NCBI GenBank assembly: GCA_963764345.1
Contig: CAVXSF010000013.1
Coordinates: 264,595-328,594 of the forward strand
Length of the DNA stretch: 64,000 bases
From: DASQZK01 sp963764345
GTDB lineage: Bacteria > Bacteroidota > Bacteroidia > Bacteroidales > GCA-2748055
Direction of reading: 5' to 3'
Under the pieces are notes generated by a model, which made no database searches, was not told the origin of the DNA, and was given only the letters and a program-made list of their open reading frames with translations. Of the stretch, positions 55,187-63,404 are shown in pieces. Numbering within the stretch: the first letter of the stretch is position 1; each line of letters opens with the position of its first letter. The position numbers and the translations under genes were made by a program.

Positions 55187-56177
55187 TTAAAAATGTTTAA
55201 ACCCGATGATCTCCCTCACTTCGGTAAGGGTTTTTGAAGCGCTGGCACGGGCCTTTTCAGCACCCATCCTTACGACACGGGAAAGGTAAGCCTCGTCATT
55301 GAGGATGTCGAGGATCCGCTCCCGCAAAGGGGCATTGAAGATGATGATGTCTTCAGCAAGCTGCTTTTTCATATCACCATAACGGATGGAGCAGGTATTG
55401 TACAGTTCCCTGAAGTGTTCCACGGTCGATGGCTCTGACATGAGTTCCATGAGGTAGAACAGGTTCTTCACCGGCTCGCTCATCTCCTGGCCGGGCTTTT
55501 CAGGCCCCATATCGGTTACGGCGCTCATCACTTTCTTCCTGATTTCTTTGGGACTGTCGACGAGGTAAATGCCATTGCCTTCGGATTTTCCCATTTTCCC
55601 CGTGCCATCAAGCCCGGGCACTTTCACCAGTTCTTTTCCGAAGTTGAATGGCTCGGGCATATTGAAATATTCCACGCCATACATGAAATTAAACCGCTTG
55701 GCAAATTTCCTGCGCCATCTCGAGATTCTGCTCCTGGTCTTTCCCGACAGGTACCTTATGGGAATTATGGATAATAATGTCGGCAGCCATAAGCACCGGG
55801 TAGGTGAGAAGTCCGGCATTCACATTTTCAGGTTGGACCCTGATCTTCTCCTTGAATGTCGTGGTCCGTTCAAGTTCGCCGATGTAGGCATTCATATTCA
55901 GCAGAAGGTACAGTTCGGGAATCTCCGGAATATCGCTCTGGACATACAGTGTAGCGACCTCCGGATCTATGCCGGCAGCCAGGTATTCGGCCAGCACCTG
56001 GCGGACATTGCTGTGAAGGTCCTCAGGTTTGGGGTGTGTGGTGAGGGAGTGATAGTCGGCTACGAAAAAAAAACAATGATATTCGTGCTGCATTTTCACA
56101 AAATTCCTCACTGCCCCGAAATAATTGCCGAGGTGAAGATTACCTGTCGATCTGATTCCGCTTAATACTGTTTCCAT
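55187..56177 (-). CDS. trpS: Tryptophanyl-tRNA synthetase, frameshifted
   Basis: Two frames form one trpS gene. The N-terminal part (start 56177) has METVLSGIRSTGNLHLGNYFGA, with the HIGH-type motif in GNLHLGN. It stops after LEMAQEICQAV. The other frame continues with FAKRFNFMYGVEYFNMPEPF and the KMSKS-like loop TGKMGKSEGNGIYLVDSP, ending at 55187. Removing one base in AAATTT (55703-55708) joins QEFAKRFNF and gives 329 residues, the normal TrpS length. TrpS charges tRNA-Trp and is essential, so a sequence error is far more likely than decay. Confidence 0.9.
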
Positions 56178-56210
56178 CTGGTTCTTTTACATTCTTTTTT
56201 CAAGGGAGTA

Positions 56211-56218
56211 CAAAACTA
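56211..56218 (-). promoter_or_regulatory. -7 box of trpS
   Basis: The minus strand reads TAGTTTTG, an exact match to TAnnTTTG, 33 bases before the trpS start. Confidence 0.5.
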
Positions 56219-56348
56219 TAAAATGTTCTTTAAAAATCGGTTAAAGGAAGGAGAAATATGGCGGGAACGTTTCGAATTAAGGAGGAAGACAGGAGATGAG
56301 GATATGAAGTGCGGTTGTCAGAAATCCATGCTCTTTTATGGTTCAATA

Positions 56349-56375
56349 AAAAACCGGGCTTGTGGCCCGGTTTGC
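56349..56375 (-). terminator. Terminator hairpin upstream of trpS
   Basis: AAACCGGGC (56351-56359) pairs with GCCCGGTTT (56365-56373). On the minus strand the stem is followed by a run of T (GGTTTTTTATTG), so it should stop transcription coming from the rpoN/PAP2-like side. Confidence 0.75.
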
Positions 56376-56489
56376 CCTGAGATGTTCTTCAGGTGTATTT
56401 TTAGATGAACTGATGTCTTTGTTTAAACAAATACAATGCCAAAAAAAAGTAATTTTTGTCTGACGCCTAATTTATTTGGGAAAGTTATG

Positions 56490-56869
56490 AGGTTATGGAG
56501 TTCGTTCGGGCATCCTTTTTTTCCCCACAGATTACACGGATTAGCACAGATTTTAGCAAAAGATTAGGAAGTTAGGGGTTAGGAGGTTATGAAGATGTTA
56601 ATTCGGGGTACTCTTCCTAACTTTCTAACTTTCTAACCTCTGATCTCTACTTCCCCACGCTACCCCCGGCCCCTAAAGGGGTGTCCCCACGCACCTGGCA
56701 CCGTCTCCAAAGAGAGTTATGGGCTTATGAAGATGTTAATTCAGGGGTACTCTTCCTAACTCCCTAACTCCTAAAATCTGTGTAAATCTGTGTAATCTGT
56801 GGTGAAAAAAAGGACGCCTGAATGAACTTCATAACTCCATAACTCCATAACCTCATAACTCCTAACTTC
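56490..56869. repeat. Composite repeat element with long inverted arms
   Basis: The left arm (about 56490-56560: GGTTATGGAGTTC, then CACAGATTACACGGATTAGC) is matched in reverse by the right arm (about 56770-56865: TCTGTGTAATCTGTGGTGAA, then CATAACCTCATAACTCC). Between them are GATGTTAATTCGGGGTACTC, CTAACTTTCTAAC runs and a CCCCTAAAGGGG palindrome (56670-56681). It follows the PAP2-like gene. Elements of the same kind occur at 40.5 and 63.4 kb. Confidence 0.75.
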
Positions 56870-57559
56870 CTAGTACACCATCAGCGTCACCAGCATCACC
56901 ACGAAGCCTGCAAAATACCCGGTATAGACCTGTGCCTGGTCGTGGGCTTCAAGGTAAACCCTCGAAGAGGCTGTGACTCCCGCCACCAGAATGAGACCGG
57001 TGAAGTCAAGCAGCAGGTTGATGTCCATAAACAAGGATATAAAGATGATCAGTGCGGTCAGTCCGCCCAGTCCGATAAGATGGGTGCTGATCTTCCAGCG
57101 CATGGTCACCAGCAGGGCCATGGCAACGGAAAGCAGCGTCCCGAGCATGAAGGCATGGATGAAACGGTACACGGGTATCCGCATGAAAAGCAGGAAGGTA
57201 AGCAGGTAAAAAACGAAAGTTACAGCCAGGGGGAAGAGGCGTTCCCGACGTTCGCCTATTGTTGCCGAGCTGATGGAGCCTCTCAGGATGAAGACGGGGA
57301 TCATCAGCGCCGGCAGTGCAAACGTACCTAAGGCGGCCAGCATGATGAGCATCCGCCTGGCCTGCAGCGGTATGAAATCGGAGTACGAGCCTGAAAACAT
57401 CAGGATCATGATGCCCAGGGTGGGCATAATCAATGGATGAAAAAGGTATGAAAAAAATGTGGCCGCTTTTTTCTGCATAATCTCAGTTTTTAACATTTCG
57501 GACCGGAATGCCGTGTCCTTCATTCCCCGAACCGTTGACAAAGAAACCCTTCTGAACAT
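56870..57559 (-). CDS. PAP2-like membrane protein
   Basis: A 229-residue protein with six or so hydrophobic segments. The start could be Met1 or the internal MQKKAATFF. The segment SSRVYLEAHDQAQVYTGYFAGF near the C terminus fits the PAP2 phosphatase motif SR-x5-H-x3-Q-V-x2-G, and KISTHLIGLGGLTALI is its likely middle motif (THLIG in place of the usual SGH). The first PAP2 motif (K-x6-R-P) is not evident, so catalytic activity is uncertain. It starts 18 bases after the rpoN stop and is probably co-transcribed with it. A lipid or polyprenyl-phosphate substrate is the family expectation. Confidence 0.65.
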   Translation of the reverse strand: MFRRVSLSTVRGMKDTAFRSEMLKTEIMQKKAATFFSYLFHPLIMPTLGIMILMFSGSYSDFIPLQARRMLIMLAALGTFALPALMIPVFILRGSISSATIGERRERLFPLAVTFVFYLLTFLLFMRIPVYRFIHAFMLGTLLSVAMALLVTMRWKISTHLIGLGGLTALIIFISLFMDINLLLDFTGLILVAGVTASSRVYLEAHDQAQVYTGYFAGFVVMLVTLMVY

Positions 57560-57577
57560 CCTCGCAAACCAAGGACC

Positions 57578-59080
57578 CTAAAGCTCTTTCCTGAGCCTGG
57601 CTACCGGAATATTAAGCTGTTCACGGTACTTGGCCACCGTCCGCCTGGCGATAAGGTATCCCTTCTCCTTCAGGATCTCCGCCAGTTTCTCATCGGTAAG
57701 CGGTTTGCGTTTATTCTCGCCCTCGATACATTCCTCCAGGATCTTCTTGATCTCCCGCGTCGACACTTCTTCTCCCGTATCGGTCTGCATCCCTTCGGAG
57801 AAGAAATACTTGAGCGGATAGATCCCGAAATGGGTCTGGATGTATTTACTGTTGGCGACACGTGAAATGGTTGAAATGTCGAGACCTGTAATGTCGGCAA
57901 TGTCTTTGAGGATCATGGGCCGCAGTTTCATCTCATCGCCCTCGTAGAAGTACTCATGCTGATAGTTAAGGATGGCATTCATGGACAGGAGAAGGGTATT
58001 TTGCCTTTGCCTGATGGCATCGATAAACCACCTGGCAGAATCCAGCTTCTGCTTCACAAAACTCATGGCATCCTTATCTGCACTCGTGGGCTTCTCCTTG
58101 CTGGCAGTATATGAATGTATCAGATCGCTGTAGGTCTTGCTGATATGCAACTCGGGAACATTCCTTGCATTCAGGCTTAGCACCAGTTCACCGTCATTGT
58201 TGTCGAGAATGAAATCGGGCACGATATGTTCACTGGTTTTGTTCATCGGATCACTGTAGACTCCTCCGGGCTTAGGATTCAGCTTGACGATCTCATCGAT
58301 GGCCCTTTTCATCTCTTCGTCACTGATGCCCATCCTGCTGATGACTTTGTCGTAGTGACGCCTTGAAAATTCGTCGAAATGAAATTTCAGGATATTGTAG
58401 GCATTTTTAATATCGGGGTTATCATTATTCTTTCGTTTGATCTGAAGCAGCAGGCATTCCTGCAGGTCGCGCGCTCCCACGCCGGCCGGATCGAAGTCAT
58501 GGATAATATCGAGGACTTCCCGCAGCTCGGTTTCATTCGTCTCCACGCCCATGGAAAAGGCAAGGTCGTCGACAATGGCATCGAGCCGCCGCCGCAGGTA
58601 ACCGTCTTCATCGATGTTCCCGATAAGGTACGACGCCAGCATATTCTCACGCTCCGTCAGCGTCCGCAGGCCAAGCTGCGATTCGAGGTGTTCCCGGAAT
58701 GAGGATCCGACAGAGAAAGGGATCTCCTCGTACTTGTCATCTTTGGAATAATTGCTTGAATTCAGCTTGTATGTAGGAGTCTCATCATCCTCAATGTAAT
58801 CTTCAAGGGAAAATTCATTCTGTTCACGTGCACCTTCTTCCTCTCTTATTTCTTCACTCCCACTCTCCTCATCCTCATCATACACAGGTTCCAGCTTGTC
58901 ATCCCCTAACGATTCGTCCATATCGTCATCATCTCCTTCTTCAAGAATGGGGTTTTCCTCAAGCTCCTTCTTGATCCTCTGCTCCAGCTGAAGAGTCGGT
59001 ATCTCCAGCAGCTTGATCATCTGGATCTGCTGCGGAGACAGTTTCTGCATTAATTTTTGCTGAAGCCTCTGCTTTAACAT
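57578..59080 (-). CDS. rpoN: RNA polymerase sigma-54 factor
   Basis: A 500-residue sigma-54. Region I is Gln/Leu rich (MLKQRLQQKLMQKLSPQQIQMIKLLEIPTLQLEQRI). Region II is an acidic stretch at about 50-105 (EEGDDDDMDESLGDD; EDEESGSEEIREEEG). Region III has the core-binding domain and a helix-turn-helix (DIADITGLDISTISRVANSKYIQT). The RpoN box ARRTVAKYRE is at about 478-487 and recognises the -24 element. Sigma-54 needs an enhancer-binding activator; none is in the window. It is followed after 18 bases by the PAP2-like gene and preceded by the GCACGCCGCGGCGTGC array. Confidence 0.97.
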   Translation of the reverse strand: MLKQRLQQKLMQKLSPQQIQMIKLLEIPTLQLEQRIKKELEENPILEEGDDDDMDESLGDDKLEPVYDEDEESGSEEIREEEGAREQNEFSLEDYIEDDETPTYKLNSSNYSKDDKYEEIPFSVGSSFREHLESQLGLRTLTERENMLASYLIGNIDEDGYLRRRLDAIVDDLAFSMGVETNETELREVLDIIHDFDPAGVGARDLQECLLLQIKRKNNDNPDIKNAYNILKFHFDEFSRRHYDKVISRMGISDEEMKRAIDEIVKLNPKPGGVYSDPMNKTSEHIVPDFILDNNDGELVLSLNARNVPELHISKTYSDLIHSYTASKEKPTSADKDAMSFVKQKLDSARWFIDAIRQRQNTLLLSMNAILNYQHEYFYEGDEMKLRPMILKDIADITGLDISTISRVANSKYIQTHFGIYPLKYFFSEGMQTDTGEEVSTREIKKILEECIEGENKRKPLTDEKLAEILKEKGYLIARRTVAKYREQLNIPVARLRKEL

Positions 59081-59160
59081 GTTGCTTAGATTACGATATT
59101 ATGTTTATCATTAAAAATGTTTTTACGTGGCGCACATATGGCGCGTTTTTACGAAAAATG

Positions 59161-59800
59161 AAACCGGCGTTTATCGTATGCACGCCGCGGCGTGCGTTTA
59201 CGATTTCGTTTACCGGGATTTGGTTCTTATCACCCGTCGCCAAATTCATCATTCGATATTCGATATTCGATATTCTCCATCCATTTCGCCGTCCGCATTT
59301 CGTGTGAAACCGGCATTCATCGTATGCACGCCGCGGCGTGCGTTTACGATTTTGTTTACCGGGATTTGGTTCTTATCACCCGTCGCCAAATTCATCATTC
59401 GATATTCGATATTCGATATTCTCCATCCATTTTGCTTCGCATTTCGTGTGAAATCGGCGTTTATCGTATGCACGCCGCGGCGTGCGTTTACGATTTCGTT
59501 TACCGGGATTTGGTTCTTATCACCCGTCGCCAAATTCATCATTCGATCATTCGATATTCGATATTCGATATTTTCCATCCATTTCGCCGTCCGCATTTCG
59601 TGTCAAATCGGCGTTTATCGTATGCACGCCGCGGCGTGCGTCTACGATTTCGTTTACCGGGATTTGGTTCTTATCTCCTCGTCTAATTCATCATTCTCTA
59701 TTCGTCTAATCCTATATTCTCCATCCATTTCGCCTTTCGTGTCAAACCGGCATTTATCGTATGCACGCCGCGGCGTGCGTCTACGATTTTGTTTACCGAA
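59161..59800. repeat. Array of five ~145-bp repeats centred on a 16-bp GC palindrome
   Basis: The perfect palindrome GCACGCCGCGGCGTGC occurs five times, with CACGCC starting at 59181, 59327, 59471, 59625 and 59764 (spacings 146, 144, 154 and 139). Each unit continues with TTTACGATTTCGTTTACCGG, GATTTGGTTCTTATCACCCG and ATTCGATATTCGATATTC. A hairpin extends through flanking CGTA/TACG. Frames remain open through it in several registers because of the repeat, but it is not a gene. It lies between rpoN and asnS. Confidence 0.9.
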
Positions 59801-59856
59801 TTTTGTTTCTTATCTCCTCTAATCTCTAACCCCCTCTCCTCTCTACCATTTCTTCT

Positions 59857-61257
59857 TTAAAATTCCGCATTCCTCGGTGTCCTCGGGAAAGGGATCACGT
59901 CCCTGATATTGCTCATTCCCGTTACAAATTGTACGAGGCGTTCGAAGCCCAGACCGAAACCGGAATGGATGACCGTCCCGAACCTGCGGGTATCGAGGTA
60001 CCACCAGAGTTCTTTCTCGGGGATGTTCATCTCCCTCATCCTCCGCACCAGCCGGTCGTAGTCTTCTTCCCTCTGTGAACCGCCGATGATCTCACCAATC
60101 CTGGGAAAAAGGACATCCATAGCCCGCACCGTCTTCCCGTCATCGTTCTGCTTCATATAAAAAGCCTTGATCTGCGCCGGATAATCGGTAAGGATCACCG
60201 GTTTCTTAAAATGCTTCTCCACGAGATACCTTTCATGTTCGGCCTGAAGGTCGAGACCCCAGCTCACGGGGAATTCAAACGTCTGACCCGATTTCATCAG
60301 GATATCGATGGCTTCGGTATAGCCCATCCTGACAAACTCATTACCTACAACAAACTTCAGTCTTTCAATGAGTTCCTTGTCAATCATCCCGTTTAGGAAT
60401 TCAAGATCGTCGGGACAGTTTTTCAGGGCATAATTTATTAAATATTTCAGAAAATCCTCAGCCAGATCCATATTATCATGAATATCGTTGAAGGCCACTT
60501 CCGGTTCGATCATCCAGAACTCAGCCAGGTGGCGGGGAGTGTTGGAATTCTCTGCCCTGAATGTGGGTCCGAAAGTATACACACCTCCAAGGGCCAGTGC
60601 GGCCAGCTCAGCTTCGAGCTGACCCGATACGGTGAGATTCGTGGGCCTGCCGAAGAAATCCTCGCTGAAATCCACTTCCTCTCCCCCGTCTTTCATGGGC
60701 GGATGGATCATGTCGAGCGTCGACACCCTGAACATCTCCCCTGCACCTTCAGCATCACTGGCGGTGATGATGGGCGAATGCAGGTAGAAAAATCCGATGT
60801 CGTTAAAATATTGGTGTATGGCAAAAGCCAGGGCATGCCTGATACGGAAAACGGCGCCAAAGGTGTTGGTCCGGAAACGTAGATGGGCGATCTCACGCAG
60901 AAATTCCATCGAATGGCCTTTCTTCTGAAGGGGATAGGTCTCCGGATCCGACTCTCCGTAGAGCTCTATCTGTCCGGCCTGGATCTCAACATTCTGTCCC
61001 GAGCCCGACGACTCCACCAGGATGCCGGTTACGCCGATGCTCGCACCGGTGGTTATCTTTCTGAGCAGCTCCTCATCGAACCCTGTTACGTCAACCACAA
61101 CCTGTATGTTATGAATGACCGAACCGTCGTTCAGGGCAATGAAAGCCACGGCTTTGCTTCCCCGTTTGGTCCTTACCCATCCTTTGACATGCACCGTGCT
61201 GCCGTAGCTGTCAGACTTCAGCAAATCCTTAATAGTCGATCTCTTATGTTTTTCCAT
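59857..61257 (-). CDS. asnS: Asparaginyl-tRNA synthetase
   Basis: A 466-residue class IIb synthetase that charges tRNA-Asn. An OB-fold anticodon domain comes first (about 1-120, VHVKGWVRTKRGSKAVAFIALNDGS). The catalytic domain has motif 2 in FGPTFRAENSNTPRHLAEFWMIEPE and motif 3 in GFGLGFERLVQFVTGM. The ending RDVIPFPRTPRNAEF is the standard AsnS C terminus. Length is normal for bacteria. Confidence 0.97.
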   Translation of the reverse strand: MEKHKRSTIKDLLKSDSYGSTVHVKGWVRTKRGSKAVAFIALNDGSVIHNIQVVVDVTGFDEELLRKITTGASIGVTGILVESSGSGQNVEIQAGQIELYGESDPETYPLQKKGHSMEFLREIAHLRFRTNTFGAVFRIRHALAFAIHQYFNDIGFFYLHSPIITASDAEGAGEMFRVSTLDMIHPPMKDGGEEVDFSEDFFGRPTNLTVSGQLEAELAALALGGVYTFGPTFRAENSNTPRHLAEFWMIEPEVAFNDIHDNMDLAEDFLKYLINYALKNCPDDLEFLNGMIDKELIERLKFVVGNEFVRMGYTEAIDILMKSGQTFEFPVSWGLDLQAEHERYLVEKHFKKPVILTDYPAQIKAFYMKQNDDGKTVRAMDVLFPRIGEIIGGSQREEDYDRLVRRMREMNIPEKELWWYLDTRRFGTVIHSGFGLGFERLVQFVTGMSNIRDVIPFPRTPRNAEF

Positions 61258-61284
61258 CCGTAAGTTTTCCTTTATCGTTCACTG

Positions 61285-61292
61285 CAAAAATA
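61285..61292 (-). promoter_or_regulatory. -7 box of asnS
   Basis: The minus strand reads TATTTTTG, an exact match to TAnnTTTG, 27 bases before the asnS start. Confidence 0.5.
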
Positions 61293-61497
61293 GTATTTTG
61301 AACCGGAAAATATACCGGTCTGACCCAGAAAGATGGAGCCGGAAGGTTTGACCGGCCGGATATCCTGGTTGTTGTGTTTCAATCAGTGTGCTGCGCTGGC
61401 ACCCTCTTCCTCCTCCTTCCTTGAACCAAATCACGCCTGTACCAACGGTATCCCATAATTTTTTTTACTACTTTTATCCCTTTCAATTCCTAAAAAA

Positions 61498-62238
61498 ATG
61501 GCAAACCCGGATTATGCACTCGTCATCCCCATGGCCAACGAAGGGCCTGATTTCGAACCTTTCGTGACGGAACTTCAGAAAAACATTTCCCGCATCGGAT
61601 CCGGCAGGGTCTACCTGGTTGTCGATAATGTTTCGAAGGATAACACCCTTCAACTTTGCCGCGACCTTTCGGAACACGATGAAAGGTTTGTGACTGTATG
61701 GGCACCGGAAAACCGTAATATTGTGGACGCATACATGCGGGGATACCGGGAAGCGCTGAAAGGCGGACATGAGATCATCATCGAGATGGATGCAGGCTTG
61801 TCGCACGATCCAAGGGCACTGCCCATGTTTCTGCGGGTGCTGAATGAAGGCAACGAATGTGCCTTCGGCAGCCGCTTCATCAACGGCGGTTCGATATGGC
61901 ATTCCACCTGGAAGCGTACTTTCCTGTCCAGGATAGGCACACTGTTGTCGAATGTCCTGCTTGGGACCCGGATGTATGATATGACGTCAGGGTTCCAGGG
62001 GTTTCACCGGGCAGTGGTTGAAAAATTCGTGGATTACCGGTTCCTGTCTACAGGGCATTTTTACCAGACGGAGCTGAGGTACCTCTTACGCCGGTCACGG
62101 TTTGCCGAGGTGCCGATCCATTACCGTGCGCCGTCGCCGGGAGTGTCGGGATCGTCGGTTAAAAACTCACTCTCAAGCCTGATGCGGTATTTCTTCAAAC
62201 GTTTCAGAAGCGGAGGCGCTGCCATCATTGATATTTGA
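61498..62238 (+). CDS. GT2 glycosyltransferase of the polyprenol-phosphate-mannose synthase type
   Basis: A 246-residue cytoplasmic glycosyltransferase. GT-A features are YALVIPMANEGPDFEPF, VVDNVSKDNTLQL and the DxD-like IIEMDAGLSHDPRALPMFLRVL, which resembles the IEMDADLSHDP signature of dolichol-phosphate-mannose synthases. Later come FGSRFINGGSIWHSTWKRTFLSRIG and DMTSGFQGFHRAVVEKF. No membrane helix is present. It probably transfers a sugar, perhaps mannose, to polyprenyl phosphate, a donor of the kind GT87 enzymes use. It is followed by the STELLO-type gene after 167 bases on the same strand. Confidence 0.85.
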   Translation: MANPDYALVIPMANEGPDFEPFVTELQKNISRIGSGRVYLVVDNVSKDNTLQLCRDLSEHDERFVTVWAPENRNIVDAYMRGYREALKGGHEIIIEMDAGLSHDPRALPMFLRVLNEGNECAFGSRFINGGSIWHSTWKRTFLSRIGTLLSNVLLGTRMYDMTSGFQGFHRAVVEKFVDYRFLSTGHFYQTELRYLLRRSRFAEVPIHYRAPSPGVSGSSVKNSLSSLMRYFFKRFRSGGAAIIDI

Positions 62239-62405
62239 TGCGGGATATGACATCATGGAGAAGGGAAAACCGGAAATGCTGAAGACCCCGGCGTTAAAAC
62301 TTTACAGAACCACCGGCACGGCCGGGACTGTGGGAAGGGCGCAAACCGGCTTCCTGAAATCCGTTCCTGTTGAACACGGCAATACTAAAAAATAAAATTC
62401 CAGAT

Positions 62406-63404
62406 ATGTTAAAAACCTCATTAGTCATAACCTCCATTGCTAACGACGACCACCCGGTCCTGAAAAAAATCGCTGCCGGCGCCGCTGATCACGGACTGGA
62501 TTTTATCCTCATTGGCGACACGAAGAGTCCGGAGACCTTCAGCCTCGAAGGCTGTGATTTTTATTCCGTCGAACGGCAGAAAGAGATCGACGCCCGTTTT
62601 TCGGAGCTCATCCCGGTGAGGCATTATTCGCGGAAGAACCTCGGTTACCTCCGGGCCATGCAGGAAGGTGCAGAGGTGATCATCGAGACCGACGATGACA
62701 ACATCCCCTCGGAAGATTTCTGGCTGCCCCGTGAACCGTGGCAGGAAGCCCGGCGGGTAAAAGACGAAGGCTGGGTTAACGTGTATGCATATTTCACAGA
62801 AAAACATGTCTGGCCGAGAGGACTCCCCGTTGATCAACTACACGCTGCAACACCTGCACTTCTGGATGCACGGCGGGCTTATTTCCCCGTTCAGCAGGGA
62901 CTGGCCAACGGCAATCCGGATGTCGATGCCATCTACCGCCTCGTCATTCCCGGCGAAGAGATCCATTTTTCCGGGGGCAATATTTCCACCGGCCCTCACA
63001 CCTGGAGCCCCTTCAACAGTCAGAACACCACCTGGTTCAAAGAAGCCTTTCCTCTCATGTACCTGCCTTCCTACTGCAGTTTCAGGATGACAGATATCTG
63101 GCGGAGTTTCGTGGCTCAGCGCATCGCCTGGTCCTGCGGATGGGATATCCTGTTCCACGGTCCCACCGTTTACCAGGAACGAAACCTCCACAACCTGATG
63201 AAAGATTTTGAAGACGAGATCCCCGGTTACCTCCACAACGCCCATATCGCCGAAAAGCTCGGTGCTCTCCGTCTGCCGGAAGGTCCCGAACATATCACCG
63301 GGAACCTGTTACGGTGCTATGAGCTGCTGATTGGCATGGGGCTGGTGGGGAAGGAAGAGATGGAGCTGGTGGAGAAGTGGGGGGGGAGAGTTAGGAGGTT
63401 ATGA
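62406..63404 (+). CDS. STELLO-family (DUF288) glycosyltransferase
   Basis: I start at the Met at 62406 (MLKTSLVITSIANDDHPVLKKI), giving 332 residues. An upstream Met at 62370 adds a poor N-terminal extension. Family features are YFYS-like ERQKEIDARFSELIPVRHYSRKNLGYLRAMQEGAEVIIETDDDNIPSE, in which the acidic triplet at 96-98 (by the chosen start) replaces a DxD, and TTWFKEAFPLMYLPSYCSFRMTDIWRSFVAQRIAW. STELLO proteins are best known from plants and some bacteria, with unclear acceptors. It forms a probable two-gene unit with the GT2. Confidence 0.8.
   Translation: MLKTSLVITSIANDDHPVLKKIAAGAADHGLDFILIGDTKSPETFSLEGCDFYSVERQKEIDARFSELIPVRHYSRKNLGYLRAMQEGAEVIIETDDDNIPSEDFWLPREPWQEARRVKDEGWVNVYAYFTEKHVWPRGLPVDQLHAATPALLDARRAYFPVQQGLANGNPDVDAIYRLVIPGEEIHFSGGNISTGPHTWSPFNSQNTTWFKEAFPLMYLPSYCSFRMTDIWRSFVAQRIAWSCGWDILFHGPTVYQERNLHNLMKDFEDEIPGYLHNAHIAEKLGALRLPEGPEHITGNLLRCYELLIGMGLVGKEEMELVEKWGGRVRRL

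Noticed and set aside
59127..59822. A 231-codon frame through the GC-palindrome array
   Set aside because: It is open only because the repeat has no stops in that phase; several phases are open and the peptide is a simple repeat (MHAAACVYDFVYRDLVL).
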